Shown: positions 25,331 through 32,499 of the stretch, one piece after another
How the letters are laid out: every line of letters begins with the position of its first letter
Position numbering within the stretch: position 1 is the first letter of the stretch
From: Streptomyces agglomeratus
Lineage (GTDB): Bacteria; Actinomycetota; Actinomycetes; Streptomycetales; Streptomycetaceae
DNA: 36,210 nucleotides
Direction of reading: 5' to 3'
Assembly: GCF_001746415.1 (NCBI RefSeq)
Contig: NZ_MEHJ01000003.1
Location: 1 to 36,210, forward strand
The notes under the pieces: generated by a model
What the model was told of the DNA's origin: nothing
The model's database searches: none
Seen by the model: only the letters and a program-made list of their open reading frames with translations
Translations under genes and position numbers: made by a program

Positions 25331-26176
25331 ATGCCACGCCCCATCTGGAGTGGAGCCATCTCGTTCGGCCTAGTGACCATCCCTTGTCGCGTCCTGAGCG
25401 CCACCGAGAACCACAGCATCGCCTTCCGTCAGTTCCATGAGGCCGATGGCGGTCGGATCCGGTACCAGAAGGTCTGCGAGCTGGACGGGCAAGTCGTGCA
25501 CCAGGGCGAGATCGGGCGCGGCTACGAGATCTCCCGCGACACGATCATCGAGGTCACGGACGCCGAGCTCGACGCCATGCCGCTGCCCACCGCGAAGGCC
25601 ATCGAGATCGTCGCCTTCGTGCCGGCCGAGTCCATCGACCCTGTACGCATCGGCGACTCCTACTATCTGGCAGCCGACGGCGCCGTCGCAGCGAAGCCCT
25701 ACGTCCTGCTCCGCCAGGCCCTGGAGCGCTCCAGCAAGGTCGCCGTCGCCAAGTACGCGTGGCACAACCGGGAGCGCCTCGGGCTGCTGCGGATCAAGGA
25801 GGACGCGATCGTCCTGCACAGCCTGAAGTGGCCGGACGAGATCCGCTCCCCTGAGTCCTTGCTCCCCAAGCCTGTGCCCGTGGCCGACGAGGAGATCGAG
25901 GCGGCCGTCGACCTCATGGAGGCCATGGCCGTTGAGGACCTCAGTGGTTTCCGTGATCATTACCGCGCAGCCCTGGAAGATCTGATCCGCGCCAAGGCCG
26001 AGGGTGCGAAGCCCGAAGGGGCTCAGCCCGAGCCGGCCGCGGCTCCCGTCGTCGACCTCATGTCCGCACTGCTCGAATCCGTGAGTCCGCACGCCAGGCC
26101 CGCGGCGAGGTCCAGGGCCGCGCGGGCGGCGCGGGCGGCGATGATGCGAGCGTCCATGACATGGCCGGGCACGTAG
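25331..26176 (+). CDS. ku: Ku protein (bacterial NHEJ), C-terminal tail frameshifted
   Basis: A bacterial Ku homologue; Ku rings bind DNA ends and recruit LigD for non-homologous end joining. MPRPIWSGAISFGLVTIPCR is the standard N-terminus, with ENHSIAFRQFHEADGGRIRY, VCELDGQVVHQGEIGRGYEI, KPYVLLRQALERSSKVAVAK and LHSLKWPDEIRSPESLLP following. The core is complete to about residue 250. Near 26083 the frame slips: after LLESV the expected ARQARGEVQGRAG and a Lys/Ala-rich tail (ERKAANAPAKKAAKAPGKK, AAKKTTGRKSSA) are found in another frame, ending at 26274. As written the protein has a 30-residue arginine-rich alternative tail and stops at 26176. Lys-rich tails are known to modulate DNA binding in actinobacterial Ku. 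RBS GGAGG is 7 bases before the ATG. No ligD is in the window. Confidence 0.92.
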   Translation: MPRPIWSGAISFGLVTIPCRVLSATENHSIAFRQFHEADGGRIRYQKVCELDGQVVHQGEIGRGYEISRDTIIEVTDAELDAMPLPTAKAIEIVAFVPAESIDPVRIGDSYYLAADGAVAAKPYVLLRQALERSSKVAVAKYAWHNRERLGLLRIKEDAIVLHSLKWPDEIRSPESLLPKPVPVADEEIEAAVDLMEAMAVEDLSGFRDHYRAALEDLIRAKAEGAKPEGAQPEPAAAPVVDLMSALLESVSPHARPAARSRAARAARAAMMRASMTWPGT

Positions 26177-26285
26177 AACGCAAAGCCGCGAACGCGCCCG
26201 CCAAGAAGGCGGCCAAGGCCCCGGGCAAGAAGTCGGCGGCAAAGAAGACGACGGGGCGTAAGTCCAGCGCCTAGGTCAGCCCGTC

Positions 26286-26630
26286 TTACTCGAGGATGCC
26301 CAGTTCCGTGTCCGGGCGGCACAGGGTGCAGGCGCTGACCCCGTCGTGCAGGGCCTGGATCGCGTCCTGCCGGCTGATCGCCTTGCTGCGGACCTCGCTT
26401 CCGCCCATGGAACACGCGCCGACGTGCACGGCGACGGGCGTGTGCCCGTTGATGCTGATCTGCACCGTCCACTCCGGCGGCGGCTTCTGCCGCTCGATCT
26501 TCTCGTGGATGACAGCCTGCTGCTCCAGGTGCCGGATCCGCTCCCGCACCCGGGCCAGGATCGCGAGCAGGAAGGTCTCCAGCACGCGCAGGCGCGACAG
26601 GTCCGGTGGGAGATCAAACGGTGCGGACAT
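26286..26630 (-). CDS. DUF6233-like protein
   Basis: A 114-residue protein with an N-terminal helical stretch (LSRLRVLETFLLAILARVRE, RIRHLEQQAVIHEKIERQKP), then PPPEWTVQISINGHTPVAVH, VGACSMGGSEVRSKAISRQD, and the ending ACTLCRPDTELGILE. Helix, PPPDW, H.G.C and C..CRPD.ELG.L are the marks of DUF6233, a small actinobacterial family of unknown function common in accessory DNA. The two late Cys with the earlier His/Cys may bind a metal, by inference. It ends convergent with Ku. Confidence 0.8.
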   Translation of the reverse strand: MSAPFDLPPDLSRLRVLETFLLAILARVRERIRHLEQQAVIHEKIERQKPPPEWTVQISINGHTPVAVHVGACSMGGSEVRSKAISRQDAIQALHDGVSACTLCRPDTELGILE

Positions 26631-26645
26631 GGCGGTGCCCCGCCT

Positions 26646-26854
26646 TCAGGTCAATCGGTAGGAGCGCCAGCGGCTGCCACTGCGCGAGATCACGCCCTGC
26701 TGCTCAAGCCGCTTGAGCTGGTACTGCACGGACGAGGTGCTGGACAGGCCGACCCGGTGACCGATCTCGCGAACCGTCGGCCCCTCCCGTGCTCGTAGAT
26801 CCACTCCCGGATACAGGCCAGAACTTGCTCCTGCCTCACGGTCAGGTGACCCAT
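26646..26854 (-). pseudogene. LexA-like winged-helix protein, frameshifted
   Basis: From the ATG at 26854 the frame reads MGHLTVRQEQVLACIREWIY, EHGRG, then shifts. One base off, PTVREIGHRVGLSSTSSVQY, QLKRLEQQGVISRSGSRWRS, YRLT completes a LexA N-terminal DNA-binding domain (wing included) without the protease domain. The shift is at a GGGAGGGG stretch near 26788. Short LexA-DNA-binding-domain proteins are common in Streptomyces; targets are unknown. As written, an alternative 164-codon frame (from 27140) joins an unrelated upstream protein to the recognition half of the domain. Confidence 0.75.
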
Positions 26855-26859
26855 CACGG

Positions 26860-27140
26860 CGCATCCCTCCCTCGTTTGTGGGCGCGTACCGGCTGGGACA
26901 GGGCGGCCCGGGCGGCGGTCGATGTCCGGCCGGGGTGGACCAGAAGGGATGCCAGAAGAGCCGGTTGGAGAGGTGCAGCAAGCGACGCCGCAGCGCCGTG
27001 GTGCCGCGTGGGTGGGCAGCGGCAAGCGCGGTGTACGTACGGCCCCAGTCGTACTGCGCCTGCGCCAGGTCGTCGGGAGCGTGGAATGCGCCATGACTCA
27101 AATTAGACCATGCGTTCGATTTTGGAGTCACGCTCACCAC
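26860..27140 (-). CDS. Hypothetical small protein reading into the winged-helix gene
   Basis: A protein-like stretch: SHGAFHAPDDLAQAQYDWGR, TYTALAAAHPRGTTALRRRL, LHLSNRLFWHPFWST, followed by a Pro-rich part. The alternation and the RRRLLHLS..L.WHPFW motif look like a genuine small streptomycete family, though I cannot name it. The start is unclear (GTG near 27138 or TTG at 27101). Because of the frameshift in the next gene its frame continues without a stop into the LexA-like domain and ends at 26646. Confidence 0.45.
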
Positions 27141-27288
27141 GCAGGCGCGAGAGTGGCGGTGTGGTCGGGCACGCTAGTTGGCCGCTCTGGGCTCGCCAGG
27201 TGGCCGCGCACGTGAGCGTTTACCCGCCCCATCGCTGCAATCGCGCTCAACCGGTGCGGCTCTGCGATGACGGGGGCAAGCTCCGGAA

Positions 27289-27828
27289 GTGACTACCTTC
27301 CTCAGTCAACTGCCAGCACTCATCGGTGTCATCGTCGGCGCCTTCGGAACGCTCCTCACAACCCGCCTCAATGACAGAGCGCAGTGGACGCGAGCCCTTT
27401 CAGTACGGTGGGACGAGCGACGATTGGATGCCTACTCCGAGTACGCTCGCGCACTCAAAGAGGTCCACTTACTTGCGCACCGCATAACGGCGCCGTCCCG
27501 GCCCTCGTCACGGGCGCATCCGATCGATCGGACCACCGGACTTGAGCTGCTGGCCGAAGCGGATGCCCAGCGGACCAAAGCGTGGGAGGGGGTGCTCTTG
27601 CTGGGTGATGCTGACACGGTGGCTGCCGCGCGCGAATGGCGGTGGGCGGTCCTGCAGCTGGAACGGGCGGCACGGGATCTCGCCGAACCTGACTTCGACT
27701 GGGTGGCTGCCGTGCGTCGGGCCGACGACGGTCGGGACCGTTTTTACACCGCCGCCAGAGCTGGCCTGACCGTGGGAAGCGACGACGTGGCACAGTCCCG
27801 ATGGCTCGCCGATCGACAGCTGAACTAG
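27289..27828 (+). CDS. Membrane-anchored hypothetical protein
   Basis: A 179-residue protein with one N-terminal transmembrane helix (LSQLPALIGVIVGAFGTLLT) followed by a cytoplasmic, highly charged helical domain: LNDRAQWTRALSVRWDERRL, DAYSEYARALKEVHLLAHR, WRWAVLQLERAARDLAEPDF, AVRRADDGRDRFYTAARAGL. This is a frequent architecture in Streptomyces whose function is unknown. The GTG at 27289 fits the start of the hydrophobic segment; the RBS (GGGGCAAG) is distant and weak. It has no clear operon partner. Confidence 0.75.
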   Translation: MTTFLSQLPALIGVIVGAFGTLLTTRLNDRAQWTRALSVRWDERRLDAYSEYARALKEVHLLAHRITAPSRPSSRAHPIDRTTGLELLAEADAQRTKAWEGVLLLGDADTVAAAREWRWAVLQLERAARDLAEPDFDWVAAVRRADDGRDRFYTAARAGLTVGSDDVAQSRWLADRQLN

Positions 27829-27914
27829 CGACGTCGGTGGCCCCTGGGCTGGGGTACGGCCGCGCGCCGCCTGAGTATCAGGTGGCCAACTGAAGCGCAC
27901 AATGGCCAACTACA

Positions 27915-28070
27915 AGTAGCGATCGTCGCGGCGATGGCCCGCTCGTGCGCACGCTCGATGATCCGCCGCGTCTTGTCGTCCCCCAGGGCCCATACCACCA
28001 CCAGGCTCGCCTGCGGCCGGAAGACGAAGTCGACGGCGAGCAGCGGGTGACGGAGGCCACCGGCCGACCG
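27915..28070 (-). pseudogene. MobF/TrwC-type relaxase fragment
   Basis: The minus strand reads RHPLLAVDFVFRPQASLVVV, WALGDDKTRRIIERAHERAI, AATIA. This matches the region of MobF/TraA relaxases in which V.G.D..F..PKS.S.LWAL.D is followed by the helix ..I..AH..A (family knowledge). Only about 45 residues remain, without catalytic tyrosines or metal-binding histidines, and there is no start. It is a trace of an integrated conjugative element or plasmid. Confidence 0.65.
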
Positions 28071-28163
28071 AGGACGGTGGCCCGCCGCGCCCGGGACGCT
28101 GGCCCGGCCCTTCGCCGGCAGCCCGGGGGCCGGGGTGGGGCCCTCTCCGGGCACAGAGATCAA

Positions 28164-28194
28164 GGTCTGGCCGCGATGCCGTCGCGGCCAGACC
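28164..28194. terminator. 13-bp perfect hairpin near the relaxase fragment
   Basis: GGTCTGGCCGCGA (28164-28176) pairs exactly with TCGCGGCCAGACC (28182-28194) around a 5-base loop. No T-run follows on either strand. It may be a terminator or a leftover transfer-origin palindrome, given the relaxase fragment 100 bases away. Confidence 0.65.
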
Positions 28195-28734
28195 TGCGCG
28201 TCGCAGGCTCTTCGCGGCCTCTGTCGCGGCCCGCGAGGACCTGAACGCACGTGCGCGCGTAAGGGGGTCCAGAGAGTCCACCCCGGCTCACTGACCTGCC
28301 TCTGCATGCGCCGTACTGGCAGGCGCACTCTGGTCAACAGCGTCAATGGGACGAGGCTTGAGCAACGTCAGCCGTACTGAGAGCTGGCGGACTGCCCGGC
28401 ACAAGGCTCCGGTCTTTACAGTGGCAGCGTTATGCCGAGCTCTTGCATGGCGGAAGAGGGCGGGCCGCCCTCCGAGCGTTCGGTCTTGCGCCCCTTACTG
28501 GTGGGGGTAAGGGTGCGGGGGTCGATCGCTTCGGCGGGCGCCGGTGGAGTACACGCCGTCGGGGTCTCTGTCGCGGTCATGCGGCAGCAGGACAACGACC
28601 TGCGCGTCTACCGCCCGACGACAGTAGGGAACGCCCCCGATCTCTCACCTCGGACAGCGCGACACGCCCGCCCGAGCCCGCTCTTCAGCTCTGACCAGGG
28701 CCTCGGCATGCGGCGGCTGTCCGGGTACCCGTGC
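28195..28734. other. Gene-poor interval
   Basis: No frame here has both an RBS and natural composition. A plus-strand frame from 28432 reads through but becomes antisense to the HD-domain gene and is unlike a protein. Remnants of the relaxase locus are possible but not demonstrable. Confidence 0.35.
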
Positions 28735-29409
28735 TCACGCCTTCGGTTGGTAGCCGTCGTAGTCATTCCAACTGGGGGATTGAGTCATCAGTTGTTTCCA
28801 GGTAGGCCAGACCTCCTGGGTCTGCTGGCGAACCAGTTCGCCGGGCATGCTGAATGGTGGGGCCTTGTGCGGTTTGTCGAGTGCTTGACCGACGATCGTG
28901 TCGTAGAGCACGGGCGCGGCGTGGAGGCGGGGCAGCGAGGCATGGATGCGGTCTGCGTAGCCGGCCGGGAGGGTGTGGGGCCCCTCGGGGCCAAGGTCGA
29001 ATCCGGCGCCGGCCGTCACCAACGCGATCTCGGGACGTTTGCGTATGGCGATTTCGTAGTGCAGGTGCAGGGCGATCGCATCCCATATGACCTCGACCCT
29101 CTCGGGTGACACCCCCTGGTCGGTGAGGAAGCGGGCGGCCAGGTCGGCGCCGTCAATATCGAAGGGCTGATCGCCGTTGCCCTCGGGGCTGAGTCCGGCG
29201 TCGTGCAGAAGGCAACCCAGAAACAGCAGTTCGTCGTCATAGTCGCGGCCGGGTTGCAGGCCTTGCTGCTCTCCGAGGAAGCGCCCGTAAAGATAGCTGC
29301 GCATGCTGTGGTTGAAGATTGCTGGGTCCTCGATGCCTTTCACGAAGCGCATCGCGCTCAGTGCTACGCCGGTACGAGGAAAGAGCAGTTCAGCGTATGC
29401 GTTGTCCAT
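28735..29409 (-). CDS. HD-domain phosphohydrolase-like protein
   Basis: A 224-residue HD-superfamily protein. The metal site is visible as NHSMRSYLYGRFLGEQ (first His), LLFLGCLLHDAGLSPE (HD pair) and a later helix IWDAIALHLHYEIA. The C-terminus ends in a W-rich helix (EVWPTWKQLMTQSPSWNDY). Related proteins include cyanamide-hydratase-like enzymes and other small-molecule hydrolases; the substrate here is unknown. ATG at 29409 with GGAAGGG upstream. It is the third gene of an operon, four bases after the DUF3817-like gene, opposite a PadR repressor. Confidence 0.85.
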   Translation of the reverse strand: MDNAYAELLFPRTGVALSAMRFVKGIEDPAIFNHSMRSYLYGRFLGEQQGLQPGRDYDDELLFLGCLLHDAGLSPEGNGDQPFDIDGADLAARFLTDQGVSPERVEVIWDAIALHLHYEIAIRKRPEIALVTAGAGFDLGPEGPHTLPAGYADRIHASLPRLHAAPVLYDTIVGQALDKPHKAPPFSMPGELVRQQTQEVWPTWKQLMTQSPSWNDYDGYQPKA

Positions 29410-29413
29410 CACG

Positions 29414-29710
29414 TCACCCTTCCTGGGCATTGCGTGTAAGAGGTTGGCTTCCCTGGGTACGAATGTTGATCCGCCGTAGGGCAAGCAGTCCGCCGACTCC
29501 CGGGATGGCGGAGCGCCATCGGGCGCCCGTCGAGGCGGCAGACGGGGCCATCGAAGTGGCCGCGATGACGACGAGGTAGGCCGTGCCGTGCAGCGGGCCG
29601 ACGAGCGTCGTGATCGCTTGCGTGTGTGTGGTGAGCAGGTTGCCCAGCAGAACCGCGAAGGAGGCGGTCTCGGCACCGGCCGCGATCCGCAACATGTGCA
29701 CGGGGATCAC
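29414..29710 (-). CDS. Small membrane protein, DUF3817-like
   Basis: A 98-residue integral membrane protein: MLRIAAGAETASFAVLLGNL with a conserved-looking Glu in the first helix, LVGPLHGTAYLVVIAATSMA with the GP.HG motif, and IPGVGGLLALRRI. E..SF..LL and GP.HG are characteristic of DUF3817/YdzA-type proteins. The GTG at 29710 overlaps the preceding stop as GTGA. Its function is unknown; tight coupling suggests it works with the membrane protein before it. Confidence 0.75.
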   Translation of the reverse strand: MIPVHMLRIAAGAETASFAVLLGNLLTTHTQAITTLVGPLHGTAYLVVIAATSMAPSAASTGARWRSAIPGVGGLLALRRINIRTQGSQPLTRNAQEG

Positions 29711-30180
29711 GCTCCCGTGGTCGAGCCAGGACGGACGATCATCAGGATGACGACGATCGCCCAGAGGACGTTGAAGATGCCGGTGAGCATGGTCAGCCGG
29801 GTCGCCGCGGGACGCTGCCCGTCCTGGGGCGCTGAGTCCTGGGTCAACGCGAGCAGGCGCTGCTGGCCGGGCAGGATGGCCATGGCGAGGATGGCCGCGG
29901 CGATCACGGTCAACGCGAGCGATGCGATCAGCCAGGCGTCGGTGAGGACGCCGAGCAGGGCTCCGGTGGCGAGCCCGAAGACCGGCACGGCGAGACCGGC
30001 GAGAGCGTAGCCGCGGCAGATCCGGTGCAGGAGTGCGGCGATCCCGGCGGCTCGCCCGTCCGGATCCTGGCCGCCAGATGCCTGCAGCGCGTAGCGGGGG
30101 AACATGGACGCGGCCACCGTGATCGATCCGACCGCCAGAATCGCCGCGAGGACATGTACGGACAGCAGCACCTTGGTCAC
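29707..30180 (-). CDS. Integral membrane protein, DUF2269-like
   Basis: A 157-residue protein with four transmembrane helices: VLLSVHVLAAILAVGSITVA, YALAGLAVPVFGLATGALLG, WLIASLALTVIAAAILAMAI and MLTGIFNVLWAIVVILMIVR. A helix-1 His (SVHVLAA) is typical of DUF2269-type proteins, some of which may bind haem; that is only a resemblance. It is the first gene of the operon controlled from the PadR-facing intergenic region. Confidence 0.75.
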   Translation of the reverse strand: MTKVLLSVHVLAAILAVGSITVAASMFPRYALQASGGQDPDGRAAGIAALLHRICRGYALAGLAVPVFGLATGALLGVLTDAWLIASLALTVIAAAILAMAILPGQQRLLALTQDSAPQDGQRPAATRLTMLTGIFNVLWAIVVILMIVRPGSTTGA

Positions 30181-30213
30181 TGCGGATTCCTCCGAGCAGA
30201 AGCGTTAAATATG

Positions 30214-30264
30214 TTGGCTGCCAATACATACACTGCCTACAGCAATTTTGGGTAGGCTGCCTAC
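30214..30264. promoter_or_regulatory. Probable PadR operators between divergent genes
   Basis: The 86-base divergent spacer holds TTGGC-T-GCCAA (30214-30224), itself inside ATGT...ACAT (30211-30229), and a second repeat GTAGGC-T-GCCTAC (30252-30264) with a half-site TGCCTAC at 30234. ATGT/ACAT-bounded palindromes are the usual targets of PadR proteins. The second repeat lies right at the padR start, so autorepression is likely. Confidence 0.65.
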
Positions 30265-30266
30265 TC

Positions 30267-30608
30267 ATGAGGGCAGACGCGGTGCGAGGGCACCTGGACG
30301 GACTGTTGCTGGCCGTGCTTGAACCAGGCCCGCTGCACGGCTACGCGATCATCGCCGCGGTCCAACACCGCAGCAGGGGCGCACTTGAGCTGCGCACGGG
30401 CACGATCTACCCGGCCTTGAACCGGCTGGAGCGGCTCGGGCTGCTGAGCAGCAGCTGGCAATCTTCTGGTGAACGGCGACGGCGATGCTACGAACTCACC
30501 GACGCCGGACGGCACACCCTGGCCAGCGAGCGCACCGCGTGGAGCGAGTTCACCACAGCGATCGGCTCGGTCCTGAACCCCGCCGCACCGCCCGGGTTTG
30601 CCACATGA
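30267..30608 (+). CDS. PadR-family transcriptional regulator
   Basis: A 113-residue PadR protein, essentially a winged helix plus one C-terminal dimer helix: HLDGLLLAVLEPGPLHGYAI, LELRTGTIYPALNRLERLGL, GERRRRCYELTDAGRHTLAS. The G.IYPAL.RLE..GL and R..Y.LT..G signatures are complete. PadR proteins repress adjacent genes and release DNA on binding small hydrophobic ligands. The stop overlaps the next start as ATGA. It is divergent from the three-gene membrane/HD operon, which it probably controls. Confidence 0.92.
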   Translation: MRADAVRGHLDGLLLAVLEPGPLHGYAIIAAVQHRSRGALELRTGTIYPALNRLERLGLLSSSWQSSGERRRRCYELTDAGRHTLASERTAWSEFTTAIGSVLNPAAPPGFAT

Positions 30609-31276
30609 GCGCCACCAGTCGGCAAGCCGACCCCATCGAGGATTACATCGCGGCCCTTACAGCCGCCCTGCACGGCCCGGCCCGAATCAAGGCCCGGATG
30701 ATCGAGGAGATACACGACGGCCTCGCGGACACGGTAGAGGCGCACACCCGCGAAGGAATGGCCTACCAGCGCGCCGCCCACCAAGCAGTGGGAGAGTTCG
30801 GGACCCTCGACGAACTCGTGCCGAGCTGCCAACGGGAACTGACCATCACCCAGGCCCGGCACACCGCCCGGGCCGTCGCCCTCACCGCCCCCTTCCTGGT
30901 CGCCTGCTGGTACCTGGCCTGGACCACCGACCACGATCAGCCCTGGCAGCTGCCACGCACGGCTCAGCTACTGGCCGTTCATCTGGCCGGTGTTGCCAGC
31001 GTCGCAGCACTACTCGCCGCGGCGACGCTGGCCACCACCGGCACCCTCGCCCGCTGGCTGCCCATTCCGCACCAGCTGCCCCTCGCGGTCGCATGGACCG
31101 GTACTACCGCCAGCGTTGCCATGGCGGTCGCGACGCTCGCGCTCGCCACCGCCTCCGTCCTGGCCACGAACTGGCCACTGCTCGCGTTCGCCGGCGCACT
31201 CGCAGCCGCGTCGCACGCCGTGGTGGCAGCCTCGGCCCGCGCCTGCCGCCAATGCGCGCGCCTGCCGGCCACGTGA
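30605..31276 (+). CDS. Permease-prefix-domain membrane protein
   Basis: A 223-residue protein. Residues 1-80 form a soluble helical domain (DPIEDYIAALTAALHGPARI, MIEEIHDGLADTVEAHTREG, AAHQAVGEFGTLDELVPS) of the permease-prefix type that typically follows padR genes. Then come about four hydrophobic helices (ALTAPFLVACWYLAW, LLAVHLAGVASVAALLAAAT, LAVAWTGTTASVAMAVATLA, LLAFAGALAAASHAVVAASA). Its role is unknown; related two-gene units act as envelope-stress or drug-response modules. Translation is coupled to padR by an ATGA overlap. Confidence 0.85.
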   Translation: MSATSRQADPIEDYIAALTAALHGPARIKARMIEEIHDGLADTVEAHTREGMAYQRAAHQAVGEFGTLDELVPSCQRELTITQARHTARAVALTAPFLVACWYLAWTTDHDQPWQLPRTAQLLAVHLAGVASVAALLAAATLATTGTLARWLPIPHQLPLAVAWTGTTASVAMAVATLALATASVLATNWPLLAFAGALAAASHAVVAASARACRQCARLPAT

Positions 31277-31468
31277 CCCACCGCCTCTCGGCTGCGCGGC
31301 TGACGTACCCTCGGACACGTCAACGGGCCATCAGCCACTGGATCAAGATCACCTACGTAATCGCAGGTAGTTACCCGTGTGCGGCTGGCTGCCCGCCGTC
31401 GGCGGCCACTGGTGCGCGAAGGCCTGGCATGGTGACCGCGGCGAGGTCCAGGCGGCAACAGCGCGAAG
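31277..31468. other. Intergenic interval before the second regulator copy
   Basis: No gene supported. The stretch ends where the duplicated leader begins (31469). Confidence 0.4.
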
Positions 31469-31688
31469 AGGCGAAGCACGCCGGTCCGCCCTGTAGAGCA
31501 CTGCTCTGCACTGGGCGCCACCGAACGGCAAATTACATCGTCACAATCCATTCGTGCCCCCGCCGAATCCGGCGGCACGGCGCGTGATCAACTGCCGGTG
31601 CTCCATGCCAACCTGCTGGCACGCGCAGTGGCTTGGAGCTGGAGGTAGACCGCCCATGGCGGCGAACAACGACCCCACCGTCAGGGGA
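31469..31688 (+). repeat. Duplicated 5' region of XRE/DUF5753 locus, copy B
   Basis: Near-identical to 20918-21138, including leader, RBS and first codons (MAANNDPTVRG versus MTTHNNPTVRG). It is followed without a gap by the block homologous to 21799-22002. Confidence 0.9.
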
Positions 31689-32018
31689 GCAGTGGTGTAC
31701 CTGGAGAGGTTCACCAGCGGCCTCTGCCTGGAAAGGCCGGCCGACGTCCAGCAGTACAGCGCGCTGTACACGCACCTGCAGGCCCAGGCCCACAGCCCGG
31801 ACCACACCCAGCACCTCATCACCGACACCAACAAGCTCTACACATCGTCAGCGTTGGCTGCCGAGCCGAGCCGCGACAACGACACCCGCCCCATGGTGAC
31901 GTGCGCAGGCGGTTACCCCGGTTCATGCGGGGCGGCGGATGGCACCGAGGACGGCGAAACTGCCGTCGCGACTGGAGCGGGCGAAGGCCAGTCAGATCAG
32001 ACTGCGGGGAGGCCCTGA
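31656..32018 (+). pseudogene. Internally deleted XRE/DUF5753 regulator
   Basis: A 120-codon frame with the full-length regulator's RBS and first codons fused in frame to its last part: PTVRG is joined to AVVYLERFTSGLCLERPADV, QQYSALYTHLQAQAHSP and so on to SRDNDTRP. The deletion removes 660 bases (220 codons), i.e. the whole helix-turn-helix and most of DUF5753, and preserves frame. After RPMVTCAGG the 3' end is new sequence (ETAVATGAGEGQSDQTAGRP). It cannot bind DNA. Whether it is expressed as a short protein, for instance as a decoy partner for the full copy, is open. Confidence 0.85.
31689..31892 (+). repeat. Duplicated 3' region of XRE/DUF5753 locus, copy B
   Basis: Matches 21799-22002 closely (differences include F to L, I to N and M to L codons). 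Homology in direct orientation ends at GACACCCGCCCC; the next 40 bases match the flank of copy A in inverted orientation. Confidence 0.9.
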
Positions 32019-32368
32019 ACTCCAGACTGCCCTACGTGGGCTGGTCCTTGTGGCGCGAGTGCCGCTGCAACGGCCGCGTCCAGCTTCTGCCCCACCGGCT
32101 GTGGCAGCGGCTGCCCCAGCGCCCAGTCGATCACCGATTCTGCGACCGTGTGCAGCTTGGTATTGGTGCGCTGGGACACCTCGCGCAGCACCTCGAACCC
32201 GGCGGCCGGCGGTATCCGGTGGGTGGCGATGAGGACACCGATGGCCTGGTCGACCGTCGCGTGGGAGTCGACGGCATGCTGCAGCTGGGTGTTCTCCTGC
32301 TGAAGGCGGTCCGCCGTGGCGTCACGCGTGTCGTCGGGCAGGGGCCGCTGTACGCGGGAAGTCGTCAT
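31997..32368 (-). CDS. ANTAR-domain protein
   Basis: A 123-residue protein consisting of a short coiled coil (ATADRLQQENTQLQHAVDSH) and an ANTAR three-helix domain (ATVDQAIGVLIATHRIPPAA, GFEVLREVSQRTNTKLHTVA, ESVIDWALG). ANTAR domains bind twin hexaloop RNA hairpins and act as antiterminators. No GAF or receiver domain is attached, so its activity must be controlled by a partner or by level. ATG at 32368 with GGGAG upstream. Its 3' end overlaps that of the deleted regulator frame on the other strand by 22 bases. Confidence 0.88.
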   Translation of the reverse strand: MTTSRVQRPLPDDTRDATADRLQQENTQLQHAVDSHATVDQAIGVLIATHRIPPAAGFEVLREVSQRTNTKLHTVAESVIDWALGQPLPQPVGQKLDAAVAAALAPQGPAHVGQSGVQGLPAV

Positions 32369-32465
32369 GACCGGTCTCCCTACAGAGGCGAGGTTTCCAG
32401 TACGCCTGCCCCGGACGGGAACAGCAAGACACTTTCAGGGCGGCGCGAAGAGCATAGATGCGAGA

Positions 32466-32499
32466 GGGCTCTTCGCCGACCATGGTCGGCGAAGAGCCC
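32466..32499. terminator. 16-bp palindromic hairpin
   Basis: GGGCTCTTCGCCGACC (32466-32481) and GGTCGGCGAAGAGCCC (32484-32499) are perfect complements separated by AT. No T-run follows. It lies about 100 bases upstream of the ANTAR start, and may insulate that gene from minus-strand transcription to its right. The rest of 32369-32723 shows no gene. Confidence 0.75.

Noticed and set aside
28432..29109. Plus-strand 225-codon frame overlapping the HD-domain gene
   Set aside because: Most of it is antisense to the HD gene, which has motifs and an RBS; no domain is visible in the plus reading.
20918..31892. CRISPR-like repetition
   Set aside because: The repeated units occur only twice, are hundreds of bases long and match the two ends of a gene; there is no repeat-spacer pattern anywhere in the window.
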